Position numbers and translations under genes: made by a program. Below are positions 32,866 through 41,133 of a DNA stretch of 64,000 nt, one piece after another. Numbering within the stretch: the stretch's first letter is position 1; each line of letters opens with the position of its first letter. The DNA is taken from NCBI RefSeq assembly GCF_014851815.1, contig NZ_JACVAJ010000001.1, positions 1,054,001 through 1,118,000 of the forward strand, in the 5' to 3' direction. The stretch comes from Pseudoxanthomonas sp. PXM01. Lineage in GTDB: Bacteria; Pseudomonadota; Gammaproteobacteria; Xanthomonadales; Xanthomonadaceae. The notes beneath the pieces were generated by a model that was not told where the DNA came from, made no database searches, and worked only from the letters and a program-made list of their open reading frames with translations.

Positions 32866-35800
32866 CTATTTAGTTTTCCACCGCTCGGTTTTTCCATTCT
32901 CACGCCATTGGTACTGAATTTTTACACCTTTTGTCTCTGCAGCCTCATTCATCTTCCCTTTACAAGAAGGGCATGGAGCTCGTTGTCCGGTAATCGTCAT
33001 AGACTCTCCCGGCTTCATCGGAGTTTGTACGGCCCTTGCCTCCGTGTGAGAAGCCAGCGTGTTCTGAGGAAATCCAAGCTTCTTCTCGGCATCAGTCATG
33101 TTACCGCTTACTTCTCGATGATGCGAAACGATGTTCCCATCTTTGTCACGAACGGTCACATTCGCATTGTGCCGCCCCGGCTCAACACCTTTGGGACCTG
33201 TCCTTGAAACAGACTCATCCAGCCTACGCAAGCTCAGCCCAAGATACGGTCCCACAACCGGCGTCATAGCTACTGCAGTTGCAGTTATTTGTATTGCTAT
33301 AGGTTCAAACGGCGCAAAGGATTCCGGATTTCTTGCATAAGCCTCCCCAAATTGCTCAGCCGCCCTCTCCTGCCGACCATCCGGGTCAACAAACCTATAC
33401 GGATTGTTCGCCGCGTACTTGTAGCGGTTGAACATCCCCACCGGATCGCTGTGCGCCGTCACCGGATCCACTGACAGGAACAAACCCACCTGGGAATCGT
33501 AGTAGCGCTGCTGCATGTAAGTCAGCTTGGTAGCCGCATCCTGTACATGCCCGGTGTAGCCGATGCCTTGGTAGTTCGGCTTTCCGATCACCGCACCATA
33601 AGGCTCGTAATCATTGCGCTCGATGACCGTACCGGCCTGATTGGTTACGGCAATCGGGCTGCCAAGCGCATCGGTGTGATAAAACTTCGCGGAGCTGCTA
33701 CTTGACGCGTACGACCACGCCCTGCTTGCGACATTGCTGCCTGCGAAGTAGATGTGCTCGCGACCCTCGCCTACCCGGTAGTCTTCCTCGTACATGAGCT
33801 TTCCCGATTGGGAGTACATGGAGAGGATGTTGTTCGTTGACACGGGGTCCCAAGCCAGCACTCGGCGACCATGACCGTCATAGCGGTAGTGCTCCTTACC
33901 TGTTACAACACGCAACCGATTGCCGTAATCGAACTTGTACTCCTGCCCGTTCTTGTTGTTGACGTTACCTTGAGGGTCATAACCAAAGCCTACAACTGTG
34001 GCTCCGCTGCTGTTTCGGATAAGACCCAGCTGATTTCGACCGTCGTACACGTAGGACGCGTAGTCCTTTACCCCTGCCAACTTCCAGGACGTGATGTTGT
34101 CCAGCGCGTCGTAAGTAAAGCGATGCCAGTGATCGCCCCCAAAACTTCCGGAACCGGCCGACGTCAGGCGATCCAGCCCGTCGTACCCCATGTAGCGATT
34201 GCGCACGGCCCATGCCAGATGTCCACCGGCCTGGACATCCGTTATGGACTCGACGTTACCGTTGGCGTCATAAGCGTACCGCTCATGCAGCACCCCTCCG
34301 CTGGACACGACGTCCTTTGGCAACAGCCGTGCGTTCTGCGACATCGAATGCAGGATGCCGTTGCCATAGGTGAACTGCTTCAACGCACCATTGGGGTAAT
34401 AACTAGCGCCTGACGCGTAGTAGTACCCCGATTGATCACGCGCCTGCGTCGCCTGTCCGAGCGCATTTGGCGCGTAACTGATAGCAAGGCCGGTCGGATA
34501 CGTTTGCGTGGAAAGGTTGCCGTTAGCGTCGTAAGCGTAACCAAGACCCCATGTGTACCAGCCCAACTGGGTCGAACTCTCCCCCGTAAGCATCCGGCGT
34601 TTGTTGTACGCGTAGGTATTCTCGACGATCCCTGCGTTCAATCCGTCGTTGTGCGTCGTGATCTTGTACGGAAGACCGTCCGCCCAGTACTCCCATGCCT
34701 GGTTTCCGCTGCCTCCGGGAAAGGTCAGTGTCTTCAGCCGATTACGTGCGTCGTAACTGCGGTTCACGCGACGCCCCGAGTTCCAGGCATCAGTGAGACT
34801 GCAGTCCGTGAGAGACGCGAAGCTGCCTCCGTTCAGTCCTCCTGCATTCCAGCCAAGATTGCCCGCCCCGTCGTAATCCATCACCGTGACACCGGTTTCA
34901 GGCTCGATCGTCTTGCAGAGCGTCTGGAAGTCCGGGCGATAGACGTAATGCCGATCCACCGACAGGCTTCCACTGGCGTTCCCCTTACGGATGCGCTTGG
35001 GCTTGCCAAAGATGTCACGCGTGATGTCAACGACGGAGCGCTCTGGTCTATCTCGCGCCATGTCGATCAACACGGGGGCATCGTAGACAGGCTGATCGAA
35101 CATCTGATGACGCGTGAGCGTCTGTACGCCACGAGGGTTCGTAACGAGCGTATACAGGCCAAGGTTGTCGATGCCGTAGCTGGTCAACGTGGTCAACAGA
35201 CCGAGTTCGCTGTCCTGAGAGGACGATGTAATCCGACCCAATGCGTCATAGAAGCTGTGAACGCCCAGAGCATTAGGCGTAAGCGCTGGATTGGCCCACG
35301 TGTTGTAAACACTCGGATCCAGATTCCGCTGCGGATAAGAAGTGAAGTAGGTTCGACCATCCTGATCATATCGGTTGATGAGCTGGGATATAGTCCCGTT
35401 TAGGTCCGCCGCGTCATACGTTTCCGTGACGACAGGTCGCCAGAGCGCATCCATCATGACCACTTTACGACTGTTGCCTGTCTGGATGACCTGCCTCCAA
35501 TGGCCCGCTGGCAGTCCGTAGACTGGTGTTGGCGATGGAGCGAACGAGAGCGTGGTTGTAGTCCAGCCCACGGTATCGCCAGTTGGATACACGATACTGG
35601 CCAGTCGACCCATCGCATCGTGGGTATAGTTGGTAGTGAATCCATTTTCGTCCGTCACGGATGCGATCCAGCCACTATCGATGACAAACGCCGACTCTGT
35701 AGCGCCCGCAGTCGCTTCCGGCGTCGCGGGATGCTTGATCGTTTGCGGTATGCCGCGCTTCCAGTTTGAGAGCGTGATGACATTGTTGTTGCCATCCTTG

Positions 35801-37899
35801 ACTGTCGCCACCGTACCGTCGGCGTTGTAGGTCAAGGTTTGCATCAACTTGCCGAACGCCTTATGCGTTACAGGCCGCGCCATGGTGTCGTAACCGGTTT
35901 CCGATGCCAGAAAGCCGTTGATCACTCGATTGGCCACCTGACCCATGACCCATCGATTCGTGTTGTCGTGATAGGTCGTCACCTCGGTCTTTGCCACACT
36001 TCCGGCCATCGTATTGGACAGCGTGACGCTCACCGGTCGAGCGTGAACATCGAACGTGTTGACCTGGCGCACGAACGCGACGGCCGGCACGCCTGGTGAA
36101 CTTGACGATGTCGTCGTCGACATAAGCGCAACCGGGCCACCCGGAAGCGCCATGGGATCGACACAGGTATACGTTGGTGGCTGGGGCTCGCACGCCGGAG
36201 GGCCGGGATCGCCCGGGTTCGGCGGATTGGGCGTCGAGGGAGGCGGCACGTACTCCACGGGTCCGGCGATGTAGCCATCCTGGAGAATCGTCGTCTTCTT
36301 TACCGGTCGGTTGTAGCCCGTCGTGTAGTCGAATGCACCATGCAGAACGCCGATCTCCTTTGGGAACGGCATGGCGCCAGCCTCGGCAGTCGTCACGTAC
36401 TCAGTAAGTTCAGCACGGGCGATCTTGTTGTCCGCTTGTCTCCGGTACTTGCCGAGCAGCTGTCCATCGTTGAAGTTGAACAGGACTCCGAAGACATACT
36501 CGTCCTTCGTGCCATCCGGATTGGTGACCCATACCGACTTTTCTTCGTCGCACGTGGTGCAGTGAAAGCCACCGTAGTTCGCGCGCCCCGTCAATGGATC
36601 CCCATACGTGTACTGCCACTGCATCGTCTGCAGGCCGGGACCGGAAATCTGCTTGGTCGCCAATGCGAAGTTGTAGAAGTAGTCCGGTATCGCCAAGCTC
36701 CAGTGCTGGACGCCGCCGATAACGGCTTCGAGCACACACGCGGTCGCTGGCGTACCACTGATTCCGTGCCGTTGATAGGCAAAAGCGAAGTTCCCTACCG
36801 CACCTGACGGATGAGTCGCCACCAAACCGAATCCACCATGATTCGGTAGCGGCTCGATGCAGCGCATGTCGCCTGTCGCGCTGTCCTGGATGATGGGGTC
36901 GAGTTGCAGCGTCCCCTGATACTGGTACTGCCATCGCGACAGGTCGGGCAGCGTCACGCTCGTCAGCGCCTTGGCGCGCGGATGGATACTGAAATACTGA
37001 CTGGCCGAGTAGGCGTACTGCCACTCACGGCCATGCGCGGTTGCCTTGGTGATCCGGCCGTCGGTGTAGGTGAGATCGATCACGCGCTGGTCGCTGGAGG
37101 AAATCTTGACCAGCCGATCACCCTGATAGGTGTAATCGACGTAGTTTCCGAAGCGGTCTTCAACGCGTGTGGCCACAAGATAGATCTTGAACCGATTGGC
37201 GGCCACTTCACCCCAGCCGGCAGCGGATTTCCTGATTACGCCACCTGCTCGCTCGATGGCGTAATTGAAGAAGTACTTGACGCCGGCGCTGTCGACGCCG
37301 ATGAACCCTTCGCCCCCGTAGTTCAGCATGCTCGTGCAACGGAATCGCATCTGATCCCGGGTGTTCCAGTAGTAGCTTTGGCCATCCGTCGGCTGTGGAT
37401 TGCCCACAACGCCATTCCACATCATTGTCTGGCTGCCACGGCCCGGCACGTGCACTTGTGTACCGGTCCAGATATCGCTCAGGCTGAATGGCGCGGGCAC
37501 ATCCGGGAAGAATGGCGCCGAACAACGCGGAAGCGGCTGCAGACCCGACTTGTCCCACTTGCCGCCTGCCGGAAACACGCCGGTGATATAGGGGACCTCG
37601 ATGTCCCACGCACCGAAGCCACCGAGACTGTCTGCGTCGTTCCGCAGCTCGACCTTGAAGGTTCGCCCCAGCCTTACCGGCAGGCTGTTGTTGCCAGGGA
37701 TATCGATGTCCGACACCGTGAACCCGGTGCTGCCGTTGTAGAGGCCTACGTCGTCTCCGAACAAGTCCGAACTGAGCGGACTGATCATCTCGTTCGCTTT
37801 GACCAGCCGGTCATATTCCTGATACGGCGTTGTCTGGGCCAACGCAGAGATAGACAACAGCGCAGCCGAAGCCGCCAAGATCAGTCGCGCGATCCTCAT
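32866..37899 (-). CDS. Rhs/YD-repeat protein with C-terminal deaminase toxin domain
   Basis: 1677 residues. A Sec signal peptide occupies 1-22 (RLILAASAALLSISALAQ). A long YD-repeat shell follows, with many copies such as YDANGNLST, YDALDNITS and YDAMGRLAS, interrupted near residue 630 by a Pro-rich linker with two Cys. The Rhs core ends with RYYDSQVGLFLSVDPV, NRYKYAANNPYRF and VDPDGR at about 1509. The 168-residue tip after it carries a deaminase signature: H1618 and E1620 in SHTEARA and C1643/C1646 in APCPSCKGK, the expected zinc ligands and proton-shuttling Glu. It looks closest to the Pput_2613/SsdA-like deaminases, so the target may be single-stranded DNA or a nucleotide. The ATG at 37899 is chosen because GGAG stands six bases before it. 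There is no PAAR or other T6SS domain. Confidence 0.85.
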   Translation of the reverse strand: MRIARLILAASAALLSISALAQTTPYQEYDRLVKANEMISPLSSDLFGDDVGLYNGSTGFTVSDIDIPGNNSLPVRLGRTFKVELRNDADSLGGFGAWDIEVPYITGVFPAGGKWDKSGLQPLPRCSAPFFPDVPAPFSLSDIWTGTQVHVPGRGSQTMMWNGVVGNPQPTDGQSYYWNTRDQMRFRCTSMLNYGGEGFIGVDSAGVKYFFNYAIERAGGVIRKSAAGWGEVAANRFKIYLVATRVEDRFGNYVDYTYQGDRLVKISSSDQRVIDLTYTDGRITKATAHGREWQYAYSASQYFSIHPRAKALTSVTLPDLSRWQYQYQGTLQLDPIIQDSATGDMRCIEPLPNHGGFGLVATHPSGAVGNFAFAYQRHGISGTPATACVLEAVIGGVQHWSLAIPDYFYNFALATKQISGPGLQTMQWQYTYGDPLTGRANYGGFHCTTCDEEKSVWVTNPDGTKDEYVFGVLFNFNDGQLLGKYRRQADNKIARAELTEYVTTAEAGAMPFPKEIGVLHGAFDYTTGYNRPVKKTTILQDGYIAGPVEYVPPPSTPNPPNPGDPGPPACEPQPPTYTCVDPMALPGGPVALMSTTTSSSSPGVPAVAFVRQVNTFDVHARPVSVTLSNTMAGSVAKTEVTTYHDNTNRWVMGQVANRVINGFLASETGYDTMARPVTHKAFGKLMQTLTYNADGTVATVKDGNNNVITLSNWKRGIPQTIKHPATPEATAGATESAFVIDSGWIASVTDENGFTTNYTHDAMGRLASIVYPTGDTVGWTTTTLSFAPSPTPVYGLPAGHWRQVIQTGNSRKVVMMDALWRPVVTETYDAADLNGTISQLINRYDQDGRTYFTSYPQRNLDPSVYNTWANPALTPNALGVHSFYDALGRITSSSQDSELGLLTTLTSYGIDNLGLYTLVTNPRGVQTLTRHQMFDQPVYDAPVLIDMARDRPERSVVDITRDIFGKPKRIRKGNASGSLSVDRHYVYRPDFQTLCKTIEPETGVTVMDYDGAGNLGWNAGGLNGGSFASLTDCSLTDAWNSGRRVNRSYDARNRLKTLTFPGGSGNQAWEYWADGLPYKITTHNDGLNAGIVENTYAYNKRRMLTGESSTQLGWYTWGLGYAYDANGNLSTQTYPTGLAISYAPNALGQATQARDQSGYYYASGASYYPNGALKQFTYGNGILHSMSQNARLLPKDVVSSGGVLHERYAYDANGNVESITDVQAGGHLAWAVRNRYMGYDGLDRLTSAGSGSFGGDHWHRFTYDALDNITSWKLAGVKDYASYVYDGRNQLGLIRNSSGATVVGFGYDPQGNVNNKNGQEYKFDYGNRLRVVTGKEHYRYDGHGRRVLAWDPVSTNNILSMYSQSGKLMYEEDYRVGEGREHIYFAGSNVASRAWSYASSSSSAKFYHTDALGSPIAVTNQAGTVIERNDYEPYGAVIGKPNYQGIGYTGHVQDAATKLTYMQQRYYDSQVGLFLSVDPVTAHSDPVGMFNRYKYAANNPYRFVDPDGRQERAAEQFGEAYARNPESFAPFEPIAIQITATAVAMTPVVGPYLGLSLRRLDESVSRTGPKGVEPGRHNANVTVRDKDGNIVSHHREVSGNMTDAEKKLGFPQNTLASHTEARAVQTPMKPGESMTITGQRAPCPSCKGKMNEAAETKGVKIQYQWRENGKTERWKTK

Positions 37900-38356
37900 C
37901 CTTCGCTCCATTCCAGCCCATTGCAGGCCAGAGGTCCTTGCGTCCACCACCCCGGTGGGACACCCCGTGCGACGAAACTTACTCCAACAAACATGCGCGA
38001 AGAAGCGCCAAATAAGGTAAACGTACGTACTTGATGCGTTTGACCGATTTCGCCCCTGAGCCGCATTGGATTGCCCAAGCGTGATGTCGCCAAGCCTGGC
38101 AACCTGCACTTCGCCCTGTATGGAGTGCCCCTACTCCACGCTTACGGATCAAGCACTATCGGACCGCTCCAACGCCCCTGCCCTACTCGAGTGACTTCCC
38201 TTAAGCCGGCACCGACGAGTCTGGGAATGTGTGGGCTGCGGCCCTGACATCACCCCTTGCTGGGATGAACCCCATACCGCACCGATCGCTACCTGCCGCG
38301 GTCCTGCACTCTCAGCACTATCGGTGCGTCAGGCAAGACAGAACGCTGGCTGCGCT
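37900..38356. other. Intergenic region upstream of the Rhs gene
   Basis: About 460 bases between the secreted-protein gene and the Rhs gene, both on the minus strand. It should contain the Rhs promoter, but no clear -35/-10 pair, repeat or RNA gene was seen. Base composition is lower in G+C than the housekeeping parts. Confidence 0.45.
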
Positions 38357-38887
38357 CTAGCGGTCGCCTGCTGCTTTAGCTTCGCCCTGACAAGCTGCGT
38401 TGTCAGCGGCTAACTGCGCCATTCGGTTGATCTTGTCATCGGGAACCTTGTCGATGTCATCCCCGAAAGAGGCGAGTTCTTTGGCAATGTCATCACACGA
38501 CGGCTTGAACTGGCCCTTACCCGCTTTTGGCTTCTGCTCGACCGGGGCACCACCCACATTGCCGACCAAGACGGTGACACCGCCGCGATGCTGGGAGATC
38601 ACAGACACCCGATAGGTGAACTGTCGTCCATCGCAGCCCACGATGGTCCAGTGTTCTTCGTCGCCATCTTCGCCTTCGGCACGCACTGAGCCGACCGGCT
38701 GCTTGTACTTGCAGTCCGGATGCTGGAAGTCGTGCCACTGCGCAACGTCGCGCAGGACGTTCGGAATCTGGGCGTTGGGTACGGCAGTGTCCCGGTACTC
38801 CTGCGCCTGTGCGTGGAAGACCGCACCGACAGCCAGTGTCAAACCAATGGCCCAACGGGCGGACATGATGCTTGCCGTCTTACGCAT
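38357..38887 (-). CDS. Secreted protein of unknown function next to the Rhs locus
   Basis: 176 residues with a signal peptide at about 1-28 (cleavage after AQA). The mature part contains four Cys (59, 85, 131, 166) that could form two disulfides, an acidic stretch EGEDGDEEHWTIVGCDGRQF, and a Cys-containing helical C-terminus (SCDDIAKELASFGDD). AGGAGGGG precedes the ATG at 38887, a strong start. No family was recognised. It precedes the Rhs gene in the same orientation, so a link with Rhs export or function is possible but unproven. Confidence 0.72.
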   Translation of the reverse strand: MRKTASIMSARWAIGLTLAVGAVFHAQAQEYRDTAVPNAQIPNVLRDVAQWHDFQHPDCKYKQPVGSVRAEGEDGDEEHWTIVGCDGRQFTYRVSVISQHRGGVTVLVGNVGGAPVEQKPKAGKGQFKPSCDDIAKELASFGDDIDKVPDDKINRMAQLAADNAACQGEAKAAGDR

Positions 38888-39010
38888 GGAATCCCCTCCT
38901 TGCCCCGAGACGCCGGCAGCGTAACCAACGAGGGGAGACCTGCCAACAGGGCCTGGGCAGTATCCTAGTGACGCCTTTTCCAGCACCACCCCGGCCACAA
39001 CGGAGTTCCG

Positions 39011-39337
39011 ATGCAGCTGATCTACCTTGTGCTTTGCGTCATCGGAGCGGCCTTGCCCCTGTCCCAGTTCATCCCATGGTTGTCTGCCAACGGGATCAAC
39101 ATGCCCTTGTTGCTCCAGCAGGCGATAGCAACCCGGGTGTCTGCTTTTGCGTGGGCTGACGTGCTGGTGTCGGGGATCGCGGTACTGCTGTTCATTGCCG
39201 TAGAGGGGCGGAGGCTCGCCATGCCTCGCCTGTGGATTCCTGCGGCATGCATGCTGGTGGGCCCATCTCTGGCATTGCCCGGCTTCCTGCTGATGCGAGA
39301 GCGCCATCTTGCGGCTGCGCCGCCGCAGTCTGCGTGA
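39011..39337 (+). CDS. DUF2834-type membrane protein
   Basis: 108 residues with three hydrophobic helices. The pattern IYLVLCVIGAALPLSQFIPWL, INMPLLLQQAIATRVSAFAW, DVLVSGIAVLLFIAVEGRRL and MPRLWIPAACMLVGPSLALP is that of the DUF2834 family. Four segments may span the inner membrane. GGAG stands before the ATG. Function unknown in the family. It is transcribed away from the secreted-protein gene with 123 bases between the two starts. Confidence 0.8.
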   Translation: MQLIYLVLCVIGAALPLSQFIPWLSANGINMPLLLQQAIATRVSAFAWADVLVSGIAVLLFIAVEGRRLAMPRLWIPAACMLVGPSLALPGFLLMRERHLAAAPPQSA

Positions 39338-39359
39338 CCAGGCTACATACGATGGCCGC

Positions 39360-39608
39360 ATGGACGACGAACCCATGGGCTAGACCTACGTGGAGCGCTA
39401 CGACCAGCATTTGCTGAAGGTCGACGGACGAGAGGTAGCCCTGATTTCGTGTTGGAGGTACGTGCGCTCGCCCCAACTTATGCGGCGGCGACCGATGCGG
39501 CCTGACGCCTGGCGCGCGCGCTTCGTTGCAGCGGCAGCACGGACCCAGAACGGCCCCGCATCGCGGGGCCGTTCCGTTCCATCCAACATTCCACTACCGA
39601 CGGACTAG
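39360..39608 (+). pseudogene. Possible gene remnant with an early stop
   Basis: From ATG 39360 the frame reads MDDEPMG, then an amber codon at 39381-39383, then TYVERYDQHLLKVDGREVAL with a protein-like composition for about 40 more codons before becoming Arg-rich. A GTG at 39390 could restart it. The last part overlaps a stem-loop and the end of the next gene, so only the first half would be real. This is weak evidence; it may simply be non-coding. Confidence 0.25.
39549..39573. terminator. Stem-loop, possible terminator
   Basis: An 11-base perfect stem, AACGGCCCCGC (39549-39559) / GCGGGGCCGTT (39563-39573), with a 3-base loop, 32 bases past the stop of the minus-strand gene at 39605. There is no U-run on that side, so termination would be inefficient. 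Confidence 0.5.
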
Positions 39609-40087
39609 TCCGACTGAGGTCCCGCAGGCACGTCATCCGCCGCCTGCGTACTGACGCGCCAGCGGCTGGCCAGGCTGCGGCGCGCTTCGTCCAGGCTCTT
39701 GCCCTTGCCGGCTACTTTCAGCGCGCCGTACACCTCCAGTGCGGCCACCATCTGGTCGCTACCCAGTGCCATCTCGGTGTCCATTGCCCGCTGGTAGAGA
39801 TGCGCGATGCGAAGGATGCGCGGGCGCAACAGGTCCAGCGTCTGCTGGTCGCGCTGGAAGGCATCGATGTCGAAGTCGCGCGCCATGATGCCGCTGTGCT
39901 GCTGCGCCACGTTGAGCGCGGCGCGGCAGAAGGCTTCGGACTTCTCGCCCATCTTCATCAGGCCGCGCCGCTGCTCCGGCGTCAGCGAGATCAGGCCCGT
40001 CAGGCACGTTTCCATCTGCGTGATGGCCGCATCCAGCGGGTCGAGAAGCGTGCTGTCGATCGGCAGGTCCACGAGGTTCTGACTCAT
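39605..40087 (-). CDS. Conserved-looking cytoplasmic protein of unknown function
   Basis: 160 residues, mostly helical, no signal peptide or membrane segment. Segments are LDAAITQMETCLTGLISLTPEQRR, ALNVAQQHSGIMARDFDIDAF, LRIAHLYQRAMDTEMALGSD and a basic ARRSLASRWR before a short tail. AAGGAG stands at proper distance before ATG 40087, so the start is clear. The helical pattern and the context of regulatory-looking inverted repeats upstream suggest a structural or regulatory role, but no family is recognised. Confidence 0.7.
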   Translation of the reverse strand: MSQNLVDLPIDSTLLDPLDAAITQMETCLTGLISLTPEQRRGLMKMGEKSEAFCRAALNVAQQHSGIMARDFDIDAFQRDQQTLDLLRPRILRIAHLYQRAMDTEMALGSDQMVAALEVYGALKVAGKGKSLDEARRSLASRWRVSTQAADDVPAGPQSD

Positions 40088-40568
40088 TGTCACTCCTTGA
40101 TTCCATGTCAGGTGATGCCGCCGCTTCCGACGGCAGGTCCACGCTACCTCGTCGCCGGCACCCATCCAAGACGGTGACGAGGCGAAATGACTAACAATAG
40201 CGACGTATTCGTACGTATCGACGTCGCTGGGCATCGTCCGAAGCGCACGTATGTGAGACATCGACCCAGAAAGGTGCGCGCACACGGCACTGAAGTGAGA
40301 TGACAAGGAAAGTTTCCTCGCATCGCGAGGTGTTCCTGTGAGACGACGAGGAACATTTCCTTGAGCGGCAACCTCACAGGGTCGACGGCAAGGAAATCCG
40401 CCTTGGCGTCGAGCCTTTCCGGGTCGAGGTGTCGAAGAAGGTATCCTTGCCGCCAAGGATTTCTGGTTCGGCCGCGAGGCTTCACTCGATGACGCCGAAC
40501 CATCGTGGTGCACGGGGGAGTTTCAACGGTTCGACGGGGAGAAGTATTTGGCCGCATCCATGCGAGCC
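40088..40568. other. Intergenic region with several inverted repeats
   Basis: About 480 bases. It holds AGCGACGT/ACGTCGCT arms at 40199-40228 and the AGGAA-type inverted repeats listed separately at 40306-40460. It should carry the promoter of the 160-residue protein gene, but no -35/-10 pair was identified. Confidence 0.45.
40306..40460. repeat. Cluster of short AGGAA-type inverted repeats
   Basis: Four related sites: AGGAAAGTTTCCT at 40306-40318, AGGAACATTTCCT at 40349-40361, AAGGAAATCCGCCTT at 40390-40404, and ATCCTTGCCGCCAAGGAT at 40443-40460. The first three are about 43 bases apart. They lie 220-370 bases upstream of the 160-residue protein gene. They could be binding sites of one dimeric regulator or a decayed repeat array. 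Confidence 0.5.
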
Positions 40569-40898
40569 CTACCCGCCCACCGCGCGCTTCCTTCCACACG
40601 CCACGCACGTCCGGTACGCGCCGAAGCGTCCCTCGCGCTCACCTCCCAGCAATCCACCGCAGCTGCAGATCAGCGCATCGCCGGTCTCCCAGCGCATCAA
40701 CCGGAGGCTCGCGAAGATCCCCAGCAGAACGGCGAGGCCCAACAGTCCATACGGTAGCCAGCGCAGCGCATCATCCAGCGCAGCCAGGTACGCCGACTGT
40801 CCCCATCCCGACAGCAACCACGTCGAAGCGAACGCCAGCAGCAGGCACGCCAGCGTCGGCAGGTACATCCTGAAAGCCATCCGGTGCATGCGCGTCAT
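40569..40898 (-). CDS. Small membrane protein with a Cys-rich C-terminal tail
   Basis: 109 residues. Two hydrophobic helices (YLPTLACLLLAFASTWLL and WLPYGLLGLAVLLGIFASL) are followed by a cytoplasmic or periplasmic tail with C-x-C and C-x-x-C pairs (ICSCGG and TCVACGRKR), which could bind zinc as a small ribbon. The start at ATG 40898 is preceded by GAGGGGG at seven bases. No family recognised. Confidence 0.65.
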   Translation of the reverse strand: MTRMHRMAFRMYLPTLACLLLAFASTWLLSGWGQSAYLAALDDALRWLPYGLLGLAVLLGIFASLRLMRWETGDALICSCGGLLGGEREGRFGAYRTCVACGRKRAVGG

Positions 40899-41133
40899 CG
40901 GTGATCCCCCTCGGTCCGTGATGGACAGTCTGGTCGGGGAGCGTCGCGCGGGATGAGACGACGGACGAGCGCATGCCGACATTCCATGGCGCACGACCAT
41001 CCCTGCATGTCGGGGTTCGCAGGCTCACCCCAACCCATGCCGCAGGACAATCGATCTCTTCACCGGCGAAGATCCTGCGGCGACGACGGCGTGCTCTCCC
41101 CCGTCATCGCGACCGCGTCACCGACGGGCGGGT

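Noticed and set aside
37900..38109. Rhs start further upstream at 38109
   Set aside because: It would bury the signal peptide inside the protein, and GGAG is placed correctly for ATG 37899.
40199..40228. Dyad AGCGACGT/ACGTCGCT compared with the REP family
   Set aside because: It shares GCGACGT with the REP core but lacks GTGG and the GTAA loop, so it is not counted as a REP copy.
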